Origin: Exilibacterium tricleocarpae
Lineage (GTDB): Bacteria; Pseudomonadota; Gammaproteobacteria; Pseudomonadales; Cellvibrionaceae
NCBI RefSeq assembly: GCF_007004655.1
Contig: NZ_ML660094.1
Coordinates: 62,001 to 126,000, forward strand
Length of the DNA: 64,000 bases
Direction: 5' to 3'
A model generated the notes under the pieces. The model searched no databases and was not told the DNA's origin. It saw only the letters and a list, made by a program, of their open reading frames with translations. Shown here in pieces: positions 26,672 to 34,651 of the stretch; position 1 is the stretch's first letter; every line of letters begins with the position of its first letter. The translations under genes were made by a program, and so were the position numbers.

Positions 26672-27781
26672 TCAGCCGCCTGTATCGGGATCAAACCGCA
26701 ACGCATAAATCGGCGGCAGATGGTTCGACACGCACTGCCAGTCATCGCCCTGGTTTGCCGATACCCAGAGGTTACCCGTGGTTGAACCGAAGGCCAGCCG
26801 CTCCCCGCTGCTGTCCACGTCCAGCGCATGACGCAACACCAGATCGTAGGCATGTGTGGCCGGCAGGCCCCGGTCCAGCATCTCGAAGCTGCCGCCACCG
26901 TCGCGCGTGCGGGTCACCACCAACTTGCCATCCACCGGAATACGGCACTCGTCCTTTACACCGGGAACAAACCAGGCAGTGTCCGGTTGCCGCGGGTGGA
27001 CTGCTACGGCAAAGCCGAAAGTAGAGGGCTGCACATCGGTAATCTCGCGCCAACTGCGGCCGCCGTCGCCAGAGCGGAAAATACCGTTGTGGTGCTGTAT
27101 CCAGGCCACCTCGGGCGCCGCCGGACACACCGCCAGACTGTGGGGGTCCTGCACCGCCAGGGCATTGATACCCTCCGGCGGCATATATTCCGCACGCAGG
27201 CCCTGGCCGTACAACTGCCAGGTGTCACCGCCGTCGAGAGTCTCCCAGACCCCGCCACAGGATACCGCCACCAGAATACGGTTGCTGTCACGCGGATCGA
27301 CGCAGATGGAATGGATACCCGGCTCGTCGTAGCCGCCACCGAACCAGTCACTGCGCTCGGGCCGGTTCCAGAGTGACTCGATCAGGCGCCAGGATTCACC
27401 CCGGTCCTCGCTCTTGAACAGGCCCCCGGGAATGGTGCCGGCCCAAAGTGTCTGCGGGCGGTCCGCACCGCCTGCCGCCAGGACCCAAAGCTGTTCGAGG
27501 GAAACCCCGTCCTCACCCTCGACGGCGGGATACTTGGGCACTGCGATCTCCTGCCACTGTTCACCGCCGGCATCGGCGCGGTGTAACTTGACGCCAAAGT
27601 GGCCCAGGTTCAACGCCGCATAGCGGTCGCCGTTGCGGGGGTCGGTAAGGACGGCGCTGACCGGATCACCGACAAAAGCGCTGTCCTGCAGCGACCAGGC
27701 ATCGGCGCCATTGCCGGCGTTAACAAAAGTAAAAAGGCCCTTGCGGGTTGCGATACGCAGGGTTGCAGGTTGGTTAGTCAT
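26672..27781 (-). CDS. WD40/YVTN/BNR-repeat protein
   Basis: A 369-aa beta-propeller protein with repeated Asp-box-like motifs (SEDRGESWRLIES, TLDGGDTWQLYG, SGDGGRSWREITD, TRDGGGSFEML, SANQGDDWQCV), five of them spaced as in sialidase-type or VPS10-like propellers. No signal peptide is present, so it is cytoplasmic. The sialidase arginine triad is not evident, so enzyme activity is doubtful. GGAGG is placed well before the ATG. The protein ends in DPDTGG. It is 130 bases downstream of a MoaD/ThiS-like gene on the same strand, a pairing I believe recurs in other genomes, although I cannot verify this here. Confidence 0.8.
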   Translation of the reverse strand: MTNQPATLRIATRKGLFTFVNAGNGADAWSLQDSAFVGDPVSAVLTDPRNGDRYAALNLGHFGVKLHRADAGGEQWQEIAVPKYPAVEGEDGVSLEQLWVLAAGGADRPQTLWAGTIPGGLFKSEDRGESWRLIESLWNRPERSDWFGGGYDEPGIHSICVDPRDSNRILVAVSCGGVWETLDGGDTWQLYGQGLRAEYMPPEGINALAVQDPHSLAVCPAAPEVAWIQHHNGIFRSGDGGRSWREITDVQPSTFGFAVAVHPRQPDTAWFVPGVKDECRIPVDGKLVVTRTRDGGGSFEMLDRGLPATHAYDLVLRHALDVDSSGERLAFGSTTGNLWVSANQGDDWQCVSNHLPPIYALRFDPDTGG

Positions 27782-27911
27782 GATGTGGTTTTCCTCCCTG
27801 ATGACTGTGTTTTTAATACTTATATTTAGTCACTGAGCCAACAACTATTCTAAAGATACTGTTATTTTAAAAGTTACTATTATTCTAAAAACTATTGCAC
27901 CAAGAATGACA

Positions 27912-28181
27912 TCACCCACCGGACAGCGCCTGTGCCACGTAGATTTCGGAATCGGGGGTAAGTGTGTCACTGAGATAACGACGGTCGCCGACCATACGAC
28001 CGTCGACAAACACCGCCACATGTTTGCGCAGGCTGCCCTGGTCGTCGAGGATATAGCTTGCCAGCCTCGGATTATCGACGAACACCCGCTGTAAGGCCTG
28101 GCCCACGGTAGCGCCTTCCACCGCCTGTTCGGGACAGGACAGATGGCGATTGAGATTGGGAGTAAAGCTCACTTTGACCAC
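27912..28181 (-). CDS. MoaD/ThiS-family ubiquitin-like protein
   Basis: An 89-aa beta-grasp protein that ends in ALSGG, the double glycine used by ThiS and MoaD for C-terminal adenylation and thiocarboxylate formation. Family features include the VKVSFTPNL strand, a GATVGQALQRVFVDNPRL helix and the HVAVFVDGRMV and YLSDTLTPDSEIYVAQAL strands. No moaE, thiF/moeB or other cofactor gene is adjacent. The start is GTG with GAGGTGA upstream. Its product may be a sulfur carrier or a protein modifier; the only neighbour is the BNR protein downstream. Confidence 0.82.
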   Translation of the reverse strand: MVKVSFTPNLNRHLSCPEQAVEGATVGQALQRVFVDNPRLASYILDDQGSLRKHVAVFVDGRMVGDRRYLSDTLTPDSEIYVAQALSGG

Positions 28182-28263
28182 ACAATCACCTCGGGCTCGG
28201 CGTTTGCACGCCAGCTAGTTTAAGCGTTTCCGCTGCCGTCGGCCAGCCCCCGGGATGCCGCCC

Positions 28264-29121
28264 CTACACCTCGACGCCCAGTTTAAACAACTCGCGGTTC
28301 AAGACTTCATCGAGGCGGCCGAAATCGTCCGCTTGCAATTCGATAAACTTGAGCTGCCGGCGCCGGTATAACTCCCTTTTTTCAAGTTTGGCCGCGAGTA
28401 TCTGAGCGTCACCCCGCGGCGGCCACAGTTCGATAACGACTTGATAGACCGGCAAAAAGAAATCACTCTGTACCGCGGTGTCGGTGGCCAGCGGCCGCCG
28501 GTAGGCGTGCACGATATTGTGTACATAGAGCCAGTTGTCGACCCGCGCCTCTTCGACGCTACCCAGGCGATGGCCGTCCAGGGCACACACTTGTTCCGCG
28601 CCGCCGGCCTCACAGCAGGGCACATCCGTCCCCGCCAGTTGCGCCAGCACCTGGCGCAACGGCTCATTGGTTGCGGTGTCGCGGGGCCAACTGACATAGG
28701 GTATACCGGTTTTGGCATCCTCGCGTTGCGCGGCGCCCAGGGCGACGCCCGCCGCTGTCAGCTTCCAGCCTTTCAGGTGAGGGGTTATCCAACCCAGCTC
28801 TGCCAGGGCGGCGTTGACGGTATGGCCCGATAGCTGAAACGGCTTGCCTAAGGCGGTGGCGCCGACGGCGGGTGTGGCATAGGTGTCGAAAACTTTGTGG
28901 GTTAGAATCGCGGCCGGCCAGACAATGTATTCGCCGTATTTCTGGCTGCGGCGATACCGGCCGCCCTCGAACTCACCCTTGGCGGTGAGTTTCCAGCCGC
29001 TGTCGTGCTGGGTGATCCAACCCGCCTCGATCAGGGTGCGGGTCAGTTGTTTCAGACTGACGCCGAGCTTCTGCGCCAGAGAGGAACGGGAATAAACGGT
29101 CTCGCGCTCGGCTGCCATCAC
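28264..29121 (-). CDS. tandem winged-helix-like protein with nuclease-like C-terminus
   Basis: A 285-aa protein. The N-terminal half holds two similar units of about 70 residues, each a helix-turn-helix-like segment followed by GW(I/K)LT (LGVSLKQLTRTLIEAGWI..GWKLTAKG and GHTVNAALAELGWI..GWKLTAAG). The C-terminal half (GSVEEARVDNWLYVHNIVHAYRRP, SDFFLP, VVIELW) follows the pattern of PD-(D/E)XK nucleases of the VSR/DUF559 kind, though the usual ExK lysine is replaced (E-L-W). It may be a DNA-binding protein with a weak or inactive nuclease. No partner gene is adjacent. Confidence 0.55.
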   Translation of the reverse strand: MMAAERETVYSRSSLAQKLGVSLKQLTRTLIEAGWITQHDSGWKLTAKGEFEGGRYRRSQKYGEYIVWPAAILTHKVFDTYATPAVGATALGKPFQLSGHTVNAALAELGWITPHLKGWKLTAAGVALGAAQREDAKTGIPYVSWPRDTATNEPLRQVLAQLAGTDVPCCEAGGAEQVCALDGHRLGSVEEARVDNWLYVHNIVHAYRRPLATDTAVQSDFFLPVYQVVIELWPPRGDAQILAAKLEKRELYRRRQLKFIELQADDFGRLDEVLNRELFKLGVEV

Positions 29122-29336
29122 CCACTACCGGCCAGCGCCGGTATCCATGCTGTTTGTCAGCGTTACTCGCCAAAAAGTGTTTGCTAAAAAAGTCTCTACC
29201 AAAAGTACCTGTCAACAACCGCCGCCAACTGCGTTGCTCAGGCAGCACCTGGCGGCTTCGTTTGTGACGTCGTTTACAACAGTGTTCACGACCGTATTTG
29301 CGATAATGCTGACAACAGCGTTTACGAGATCGCCGA

Positions 29337-30152
29337 TCAGTTGTTAACCACCATGACATCGCAATTGAGCGCGGAGATCACGCGCTCGGCGGTGTTGCCG
29401 CGCCGTGTTCGGGATTTACCGGTCTGTCCCAGCGTACCGATAACCACCAGATCAGCGCCGATATCAGCTGCCACCGCCGACACCACTTCGTCGGTGTAAC
29501 CCTGGGTGACATGGATTTTATCCGCCGGCAGTCCGGTCTCATTGGCGAGCCTGCCGCGGTCGGGGTAGTGCATGGAATCCAGATAACCGTTGACTACGTG
29601 AAAATCCGCGCCGTAGATTTCCGCCAGCCATTTACTGCGCTCGAGAATCGCCGAGTTCAATTCGCGCTGGAATTCTCTGGTGGCCTGGAAGTTAACTGCT
29701 GCCAATACGGTTTTGCGTTGTTCTTTGGCGCCGGGCCGCGCCAGCAATACGGGGCAATCGGCATTGCGCAACAGACCCCACTTCGATTCACTGAACGAAA
29801 AGCGGCTGGTGTTGGGTTTGACCCGCACCGGCAGCAAAATCAGATCGGCACAAAAGCGCCGCGCCGACAGCATAATCGCATCCTGCCAGTCGGAACTCCA
29901 GGAAATCTCGATTTTGCCCTCGAGCCCTTTTTCCTCCATCGGCTTGCGAATCTGTTCCTGAAACCAGTCCTGATCGCGAAACAGGTTCTCGTTGATTACG
30001 CGGGTATCGACACTCTGGGTATCGACGGCAACGAACACATGTAACTGCGGCGACACGGCACGCAGTTGCGATGTAATCAGCGCGCGCTCCAGCGCCAGGT
30101 GCACATCATCACTGGGATCGACAACAACAAACAACTTTTCCTGCGCAGACAT
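29337..30152 (-). CDS. tandem universal stress protein, UspA family
   Basis: A 271-aa protein made of two UspA-like domains. The second contains the ATP-binding pattern GTLGQTGKSRTRRGNTAERV (GxxG then G-(S/N)), while the first (about 1-140) is more divergent. Tandem UspE-type proteins help survival under starvation and oxidative stress; it probably acts in the cytoplasm. The last codons, CDVMVVNN, close the final strand of the fold. Confidence 0.88.
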   Translation of the reverse strand: MSAQEKLFVVVDPSDDVHLALERALITSQLRAVSPQLHVFVAVDTQSVDTRVINENLFRDQDWFQEQIRKPMEEKGLEGKIEISWSSDWQDAIMLSARRFCADLILLPVRVKPNTSRFSFSESKWGLLRNADCPVLLARPGAKEQRKTVLAAVNFQATREFQRELNSAILERSKWLAEIYGADFHVVNGYLDSMHYPDRGRLANETGLPADKIHVTQGYTDEVVSAVAADIGADLVVIGTLGQTGKSRTRRGNTAERVISALNCDVMVVNN

Positions 30153-30243
30153 AAGGATTACCTGTAGTTAGCGTGACTAAACCGCATTCGCAAAACAGCT
30201 CAGGCGACCGGTTTCAAGTCGATAAAATCGATTTTGCAGCTTT

Positions 30244-30282
30244 AACGATCAGTTGCAACGATCAGTTGCAATGATCAGTTGC
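30244..30282 (+). repeat. 13-bp unit repeated three times
   Basis: The unit aacgatcagttgc occurs three times head to tail with one substitution in the third copy, in the spacer between uspA and the metallopeptidase gene. Confidence 0.85.
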
Positions 30283-30380
30283 AACAACAGCCGCATTTAA
30301 GCACAACACCGTCGAAGAGCCAAGCTCAGGGGCCCCGAAAACGCTAATCGCCACACAAAAAGTTGACGTAAATCAAAGCG

Positions 30381-31073
30381 TTACCTTAACGCCCGCAGGA
30401 TCGCCAACCAGCGCCAAAGGCGCAGGATATCTGCCAGCGCCGCCGCCACGTAGGTTAACGCGCAGGCTTTGAGCACCTGCCTTACCGCCGCTATCTGAGG
30501 CTCGGAAACGTACTCGCCCTGTAACAGGATCGGCAGTGCCTTGTTGAAGCTCGCGTCCCACTCCTCCGGCAGTATGGCCACATACATCAGTACCGAGACC
30601 AGCATCGTCAGCACCCCCACCAGCGCCGTCAACAGCACGGTGTGGGGCAGCGGCACTATGGCGGTCACCAGGGGAATCAACAGCAGAATAAACATACCGC
30701 AGCGCTGCAAGGTCGCCGCCCGGCCCATATAGCGGCGGCGCAACTGCGTGACCGGTTCACCCCGGTTGAATTGAATGGCGTGGCCCACTTCGTGGGCGGC
30801 CACGGCGACGGCGGTGAGGGATTTGCCGTCGAACACATCCGGACTCAGCCGCACGGCGTTGTCGGCGGGATCGTAATGATCGCGGTCGGGTTCTGTGCGC
30901 TCGACCTTGACCTGGTCGAACTCGAAGCGCCGCAACAGGTGCTGGGCCAATTGCGCGCCGGTGCCGGGCAGTGCGGGCAGCGGCCGGCTATGGCGGCGCA
31001 GCACGTAGGTGACCCAAAGTTGCGGGCCGTAAATCAGCAGCCCCAACAGGGCCAACAACAGCAGGTAGATCAC
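30381..31073 (-). CDS. YugP-type zinc metallopeptidase
   Basis: A 230-aa membrane protein of the DUF232/YugP family. It has an N-terminal transmembrane helix, the zincin motif HEVGHAIQ (H94, E95, H98) and further transmembrane helices at about 130-170 and near the C-terminus. Members are membrane-bound peptidases of unclear substrate. It starts at GTG with GGAG upstream and lies 18 bases downstream of djlA on the same strand. Confidence 0.88.
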   Translation of the reverse strand: MIYLLLLALLGLLIYGPQLWVTYVLRRHSRPLPALPGTGAQLAQHLLRRFEFDQVKVERTEPDRDHYDPADNAVRLSPDVFDGKSLTAVAVAAHEVGHAIQFNRGEPVTQLRRRYMGRAATLQRCGMFILLLIPLVTAIVPLPHTVLLTALVGVLTMLVSVLMYVAILPEEWDASFNKALPILLQGEYVSEPQIAAVRQVLKACALTYVAAALADILRLWRWLAILRALR

Positions 31074-31091
31074 CAGCAGCTCCGGGGGGAC

Positions 31092-31889
31092 TCAGGCCGC
31101 CGCCGCGGCCTGGCGGTGCTTTCTGATCAGATCGTAGGCCGCCTGTACCTCCTGCGACCGCTCGGTGGCCACTTTCACCATATCCTCCGGCATCCCCTGG
31201 CCGATCAGTTTATCCGGGTGGTACTCGCTCATCAAACGCCGGTAGGCGCGCTTCAGCTCCCGGTCGTTGACCTCGGCGCCGACGCCGAGCGCCTGGTAAG
31301 CCAGCGCCAGGGCCTGCCCGGACGGCGGTGCGGCGGGCCCGCCGGCAAACTGGTCCTGGGCCTTAATCATCTCCAGCAGTTGCCGAAACGCCGCCGGGGA
31401 GAAACCCACCGCCTCGGCTACCCGGTGCAGTAGTTGTTCCTCCTGTGGGTGCAGGATGCCGTCGGCCAGGGCCACACCCACCAGGTAGATGATCAGCATA
31501 CGCTTCAGGCCGGCGAAGCGCTGGCAGTGTCGTTGAAACTCCTCAAGGGTGGCCTGCAAGTCGAACTCGGCTTCGGCACCGGCCTTGAACAAGGCGATGG
31601 CCTCGCGGCGATGCTCGGCAGTCAATCCCATATGCGTCATCAGCTGCTCGGTCTGGCCGATCTCGGCCTCCGAGACCCGGCCGTCGGACTTGGCCAGGTG
31701 CCCCATAACGGAAAACACGGTTTTGAAAAACACCGTCTGCACCTGGGCCAGCTCTGCGGGGCTGGCGCCCACCAGTGAGCGGGCCAACCCCTTGTCAAAG
31801 AAGTTGCCGACCAGCACACCCAACAGGCCGCCGATCCAGCCGCCCACCATAAAGCCCAGAATACCGCCGATAATTTTGCCGAACCACAT
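31092..31889 (-). CDS. djlA: DnaK co-chaperone DjlA
   Basis: A 265-aa protein with a glycine-rich N-terminal transmembrane segment (IIGGILGFMVGGWIGGLLGVLVG), a TerB-like middle (about 50-160) and a C-terminal J domain with the essential HPD (SEYHPDKL). This is the layout of DjlA, a type III membrane co-chaperone of DnaK involved in envelope stress and capsule signalling. The ATG at 31889 is one codon after an in-frame GTG; either may be used. Confidence 0.92.
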   Translation of the reverse strand: MWFGKIIGGILGFMVGGWIGGLLGVLVGNFFDKGLARSLVGASPAELAQVQTVFFKTVFSVMGHLAKSDGRVSEAEIGQTEQLMTHMGLTAEHRREAIALFKAGAEAEFDLQATLEEFQRHCQRFAGLKRMLIIYLVGVALADGILHPQEEQLLHRVAEAVGFSPAAFRQLLEMIKAQDQFAGGPAAPPSGQALALAYQALGVGAEVNDRELKRAYRRLMSEYHPDKLIGQGMPEDMVKVATERSQEVQAAYDLIRKHRQAAAAA

Positions 31890-32079
31890 CACTGCCGTAT
31901 ATCCAAATTAACTGTGTCGTTTGGGTTTGAATAGCCCGCCCTATTATTGGGTTAATTGGGCAAAATACAACAACTTTACCAAAACCCGGTTACCAAAAAT
32001 CCGGGGTAGCCGCGGCGGACCCGGGCGCTGCCCGCGTTCAGATACCTGCCACTATTGATAACGCCTGACTCCACGCCCG

Positions 32080-32916
32080 CTACTGGCGCTGTTGCTGCAG
32101 CAGCGCCTTAATCTCATCCAGTTGCTGCTTTAATTCAATCAGGGTCGGTTCTCCCGCCGCCTCCGCCTCCTGGGCCCGCACCCGCTGGTGCTCTTCCTCC
32201 AGTACATTCACGACTATACCGATAATCATATTGAGGAAGGCAAAGGCGGTAAAAAAGATAAATGTCAGGTAAAAAGCCCAACTGAAGGGATACACCTCCA
32301 TGGTCTCGTACATAACATCGGTCCAGTCTTCGAATGTCATCACGCGAAACAGGGTCAACAGACTGAGGGCGATATCCCCCCACAGGTCCTGGTTGACGGT
32401 GCGAAAAAAGGTGCTGCCGATAGCGGCGTAGATATAGAAGATGATAAACATCAACAGCAACACGTAGCCGAGCTGCGGCAGGGCCTTGATCAGGGAATTC
32501 AGCAACATGCGCAGCTCGGGAATAATCGATACCATACGCAGCACGCGGAAAATCCGCACTAGCCGCCCCACCAATGCCATATCGCTGTTGTCGATGGGAA
32601 TCAGGCTGATGGTGACAATCAGCGTGTCGAAGATGTTCCAGCCGGATTTGAAAAAATGCCGTTTGTTTTCCTCGCCGAGGAAGCGAATAATGATCTCGAT
32701 TAAAAAGACGATGGTAATAAACCAATCCAGGACATACACCGTCTTCATCAGCGCCGGCGAGATATCGTAGGTTTTCGCACCGATCATCAGCGCGGAAAAA
32801 ATAATGACGCCCACTACAAACAGTTCGAAGGCTTTATTCGACCGGATTCGATAAAAGGTCTGCTGCCATTGTGCGTTTTTGCTTTGATCAGCACTGTGCA
32901 TTGATGGTTCGCTCAT
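32080..32916 (-). CDS. voltage-gated ion channel of the bacterial Nav type
   Basis: A 278-aa six-helix channel subunit. S4 carries arginines every third residue (R118, R121, R124, R127 in RLVRIFRVLRM), the pore loop holds TFEDW (194-198) at the selectivity filter, and S6 is followed by a C-terminal coiled coil (LIELKQQLDEIKALLQQ). This is the BacNav layout; the filter differs from the LESWAS/LESWSM of known sodium-selective members, so the ion is uncertain. The ATG at 32916 has GAGGAAC five bases upstream and is preferred to one four codons earlier. Confidence 0.85.
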   Translation of the reverse strand: MSEPSMHSADQSKNAQWQQTFYRIRSNKAFELFVVGVIIFSALMIGAKTYDISPALMKTVYVLDWFITIVFLIEIIIRFLGEENKRHFFKSGWNIFDTLIVTISLIPIDNSDMALVGRLVRIFRVLRMVSIIPELRMLLNSLIKALPQLGYVLLLMFIIFYIYAAIGSTFFRTVNQDLWGDIALSLLTLFRVMTFEDWTDVMYETMEVYPFSWAFYLTFIFFTAFAFLNMIIGIVVNVLEEEHQRVRAQEAEAAGEPTLIELKQQLDEIKALLQQQRQ

Positions 32917-33378
32917 AGTGTTCCTCAACTAACTTACTGCTAATCTGTATACGTTCACTATTGCACACAACAGGAAGGTCATTATTCATGTTACGCTAAA
33001 TTCGCGGCGTAAATTCCATTGTGGGAGGCTCATCGGGGGAAAACCGGATACTGGGCTTTGAATTCGGTGCTATGGCTAAGCGGTGATGGGGGACCTGGGC
33101 CTAAATCAGGATTGGTGCCAACAGACCCGGTCCTGCCCAGGGGTCGCGGTTGCGGGTTCAAGACACGCGGTAAACCCATCCCTGGGGCTCGTCTGCCGCA
33201 TCCCTGCGGCAGACGGTCTTGAACCCGCAACCGCGACCCCTGGGCAGGACCTGACAATGTGGCTTTTTTCGGGGTTCTTTGCATCATAGTTGTAGGCTGG
33301 AATACCTGCCGCTGCAAACAGGCTCAGGTGGTGGGTTGCTAAAACAAACAAAAAGCCTGTCTTGTTACTCTGGTCTTG
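32917..33378. other. spacer between hemB and the channel gene with a nested palindrome
   Basis: No gene is seen in 462 bases. The centre holds the 123-bp nested palindrome listed separately, and the right edge a 14-bp tandem duplication. The promoter of the channel gene is likely within the left 100 bases. Confidence 0.5.
33129..33251. repeat. perfect 36-bp inverted repeat enclosing a second hairpin
   Basis: Arms at 33129-33164 and 33216-33251 are perfect 36-base reverse complements. Inside the 51-base interval lies a second perfect stem, GTCTGCCGCA (33191-33200) and TGCGGCAGAC (33205-33214), with a four-base loop. Both strands would fold into a two-tier cruciform. There is no transposase or flanking target-site duplication that I can recognise. 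Confidence 0.95.
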
Positions 33379-33386
33379 TTACTCTG
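33359..33386 (+). repeat. 14-bp tandem duplication across the hemB stop
   Basis: gtcttgttactctg occurs twice in succession. The right copy contains the hemB stop codon, so the left copy is an extra, untranslated duplicate of the gene's end. Confidence 0.85.
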
Positions 33387-34350
33387 CCAGCCACCCGCTC
33401 AACGCTTCCGCATAGTAAGTAATAATCAGGGTCGCACCGGCCCGCTTGAATGCCGTCATCGTTTCCAGCACAACCCCCTTTTCGTCGATGACACCCGCTG
33501 CCGCGGCAGCTTTGACCATCGCATACTCGCCGCTGACATGGTAGACCGCCAGTGGCCGGTCGCTGTGCTGGCGGATATTGGCGATCACATCCAGATAGGC
33601 AAGCCCGGGTTTCACCATCAGGATATCGGCCCCTTCGACATCGTCCTGCAGCGATTCGGCCAGGGCTTCGCGGCCGTTGGCCGGGTCCATCTGGTAAGTA
33701 TCGCGGGTGCCTTTGAAGGAGCTGTCGACGGCGTCGCGAAAAGGTCCGTAAAACGCCGAGGCGAACTTGGTCGAATAAGACATGACCGGCACCTGGGTAA
33801 ACCCCGCCTCGTCGAGCGCTTCGCGAATCGCCGCCACCATACCGTCCATCATGCCGGACGGCGCAATCATATCCACACCGGCGCGGGCTGCTGCCAGTGT
33901 TTGCTTTTGCAGGTTCAGCAGTGTCGCATCGTTGTCCACATCGCCGTCGCCCACCACGCCGCAGTGTCCGTGGCTGGTGTACTCGCAAAAGCAGTTATCG
34001 CTGATCACCAGCATTTGCGGCGCGGCCTGTTTGGCGGCTCGGATCATCCGCGCCATCAGGCCATCGTCCGCCCAGGTGTCGGAGCCCTCCTCGTCTTTGT
34101 TGGCGGTGACGCCGAACAGGATAATCGCCTTGATGCCCTTTTCCCAGGCGCCGCGCACCACTTCCGGCAAGGCGCTTTCGGGATGGCGGACCACACCCGG
34201 CATACTCGCTACCGGTACAGGCTCGGCAATGCCTTCCTCGACGAAAACCGGAAAGATAAAGTCCTCCATGCGCAGATGGTTCTCTCTGACCAGGCTGCGC
34301 AATACGGGTGTACGGCGCATGCGGCGAAAGCGAAAATCGGGTACTGACAT
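33379..34350 (-). CDS. hemB: delta-aminolevulinic acid dehydratase (porphobilinogen synthase)
   Basis: A 323-aa enzyme that joins two 5-aminolevulinates to porphobilinogen in heme synthesis. The two active-site lysines are K195 (SYSTKFAS) and K247 (LMVKPGL). The cysteine cluster C120, C122 and C130 (CFCEYTSHGHCG) is of the zinc-binding type, unlike the aspartate-rich magnesium type. The allosteric acidic region RDTYQMDPAN is also present. Long palindromes lie on both sides of the gene. Confidence 0.97.
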   Translation of the reverse strand: MSVPDFRFRRMRRTPVLRSLVRENHLRMEDFIFPVFVEEGIAEPVPVASMPGVVRHPESALPEVVRGAWEKGIKAIILFGVTANKDEEGSDTWADDGLMARMIRAAKQAAPQMLVISDNCFCEYTSHGHCGVVGDGDVDNDATLLNLQKQTLAAARAGVDMIAPSGMMDGMVAAIREALDEAGFTQVPVMSYSTKFASAFYGPFRDAVDSSFKGTRDTYQMDPANGREALAESLQDDVEGADILMVKPGLAYLDVIANIRQHSDRPLAVYHVSGEYAMVKAAAAAGVIDEKGVVLETMTAFKRAGATLIITYYAEALSGWLAE

Positions 34351-34651
34351 AGTCTTCTATTCCAAACACGTAACAAAATTGTATTTCAAACTTGCATCAT
34401 TCTATGAGCACCACCTCCGGTGGCACAGTGCGGGGACAGGTTTTACCTGTCCCCTTAGAATGGTGCCACTCCCCTTCTTCAAGGCACCACCCGCGGCGAC
34501 ACAGTGCGGGGTCGGAGTGCTTGCATTTTAACCAGCACAGTGCGGGGTCGGAGTGCTTGCATTTTAACCAGGAAAAGCCTGGTTAAAATGCAAGCACTCC
34601 GACCCCTTCGAGGAGGACCCCTTCGAGGGGAACCACTCCCCTCAGCAATGG
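34351..34651. repeat. palindrome cluster upstream of hemB
   Basis: Three consecutive hairpins. GGGGACAGGT/ACCTGTCCCC (34432-34441 with 34445-34454) is perfect. TGGTGCC/GGCACCA pairs 34461-34467 with 34483-34489. A 35-bp unit at 34501-34535 is directly repeated at 34537-34571, and the end of that second copy (from 34544) starts a perfect 29-bp stem (34544-34572 with 34578-34606) over a five-base loop. GACCCCTTCGAGG then appears twice. This has the look of REP-type or RAYT-associated palindromes between hemB and cysS. No gene lies in the interval. Confidence 0.9.

Noticed and set aside
33129-33251. Complete insertion sequence.
   Set aside because: The interval is only 123 bp, has no transposase frame, and no target duplication could be recognised at its ends.
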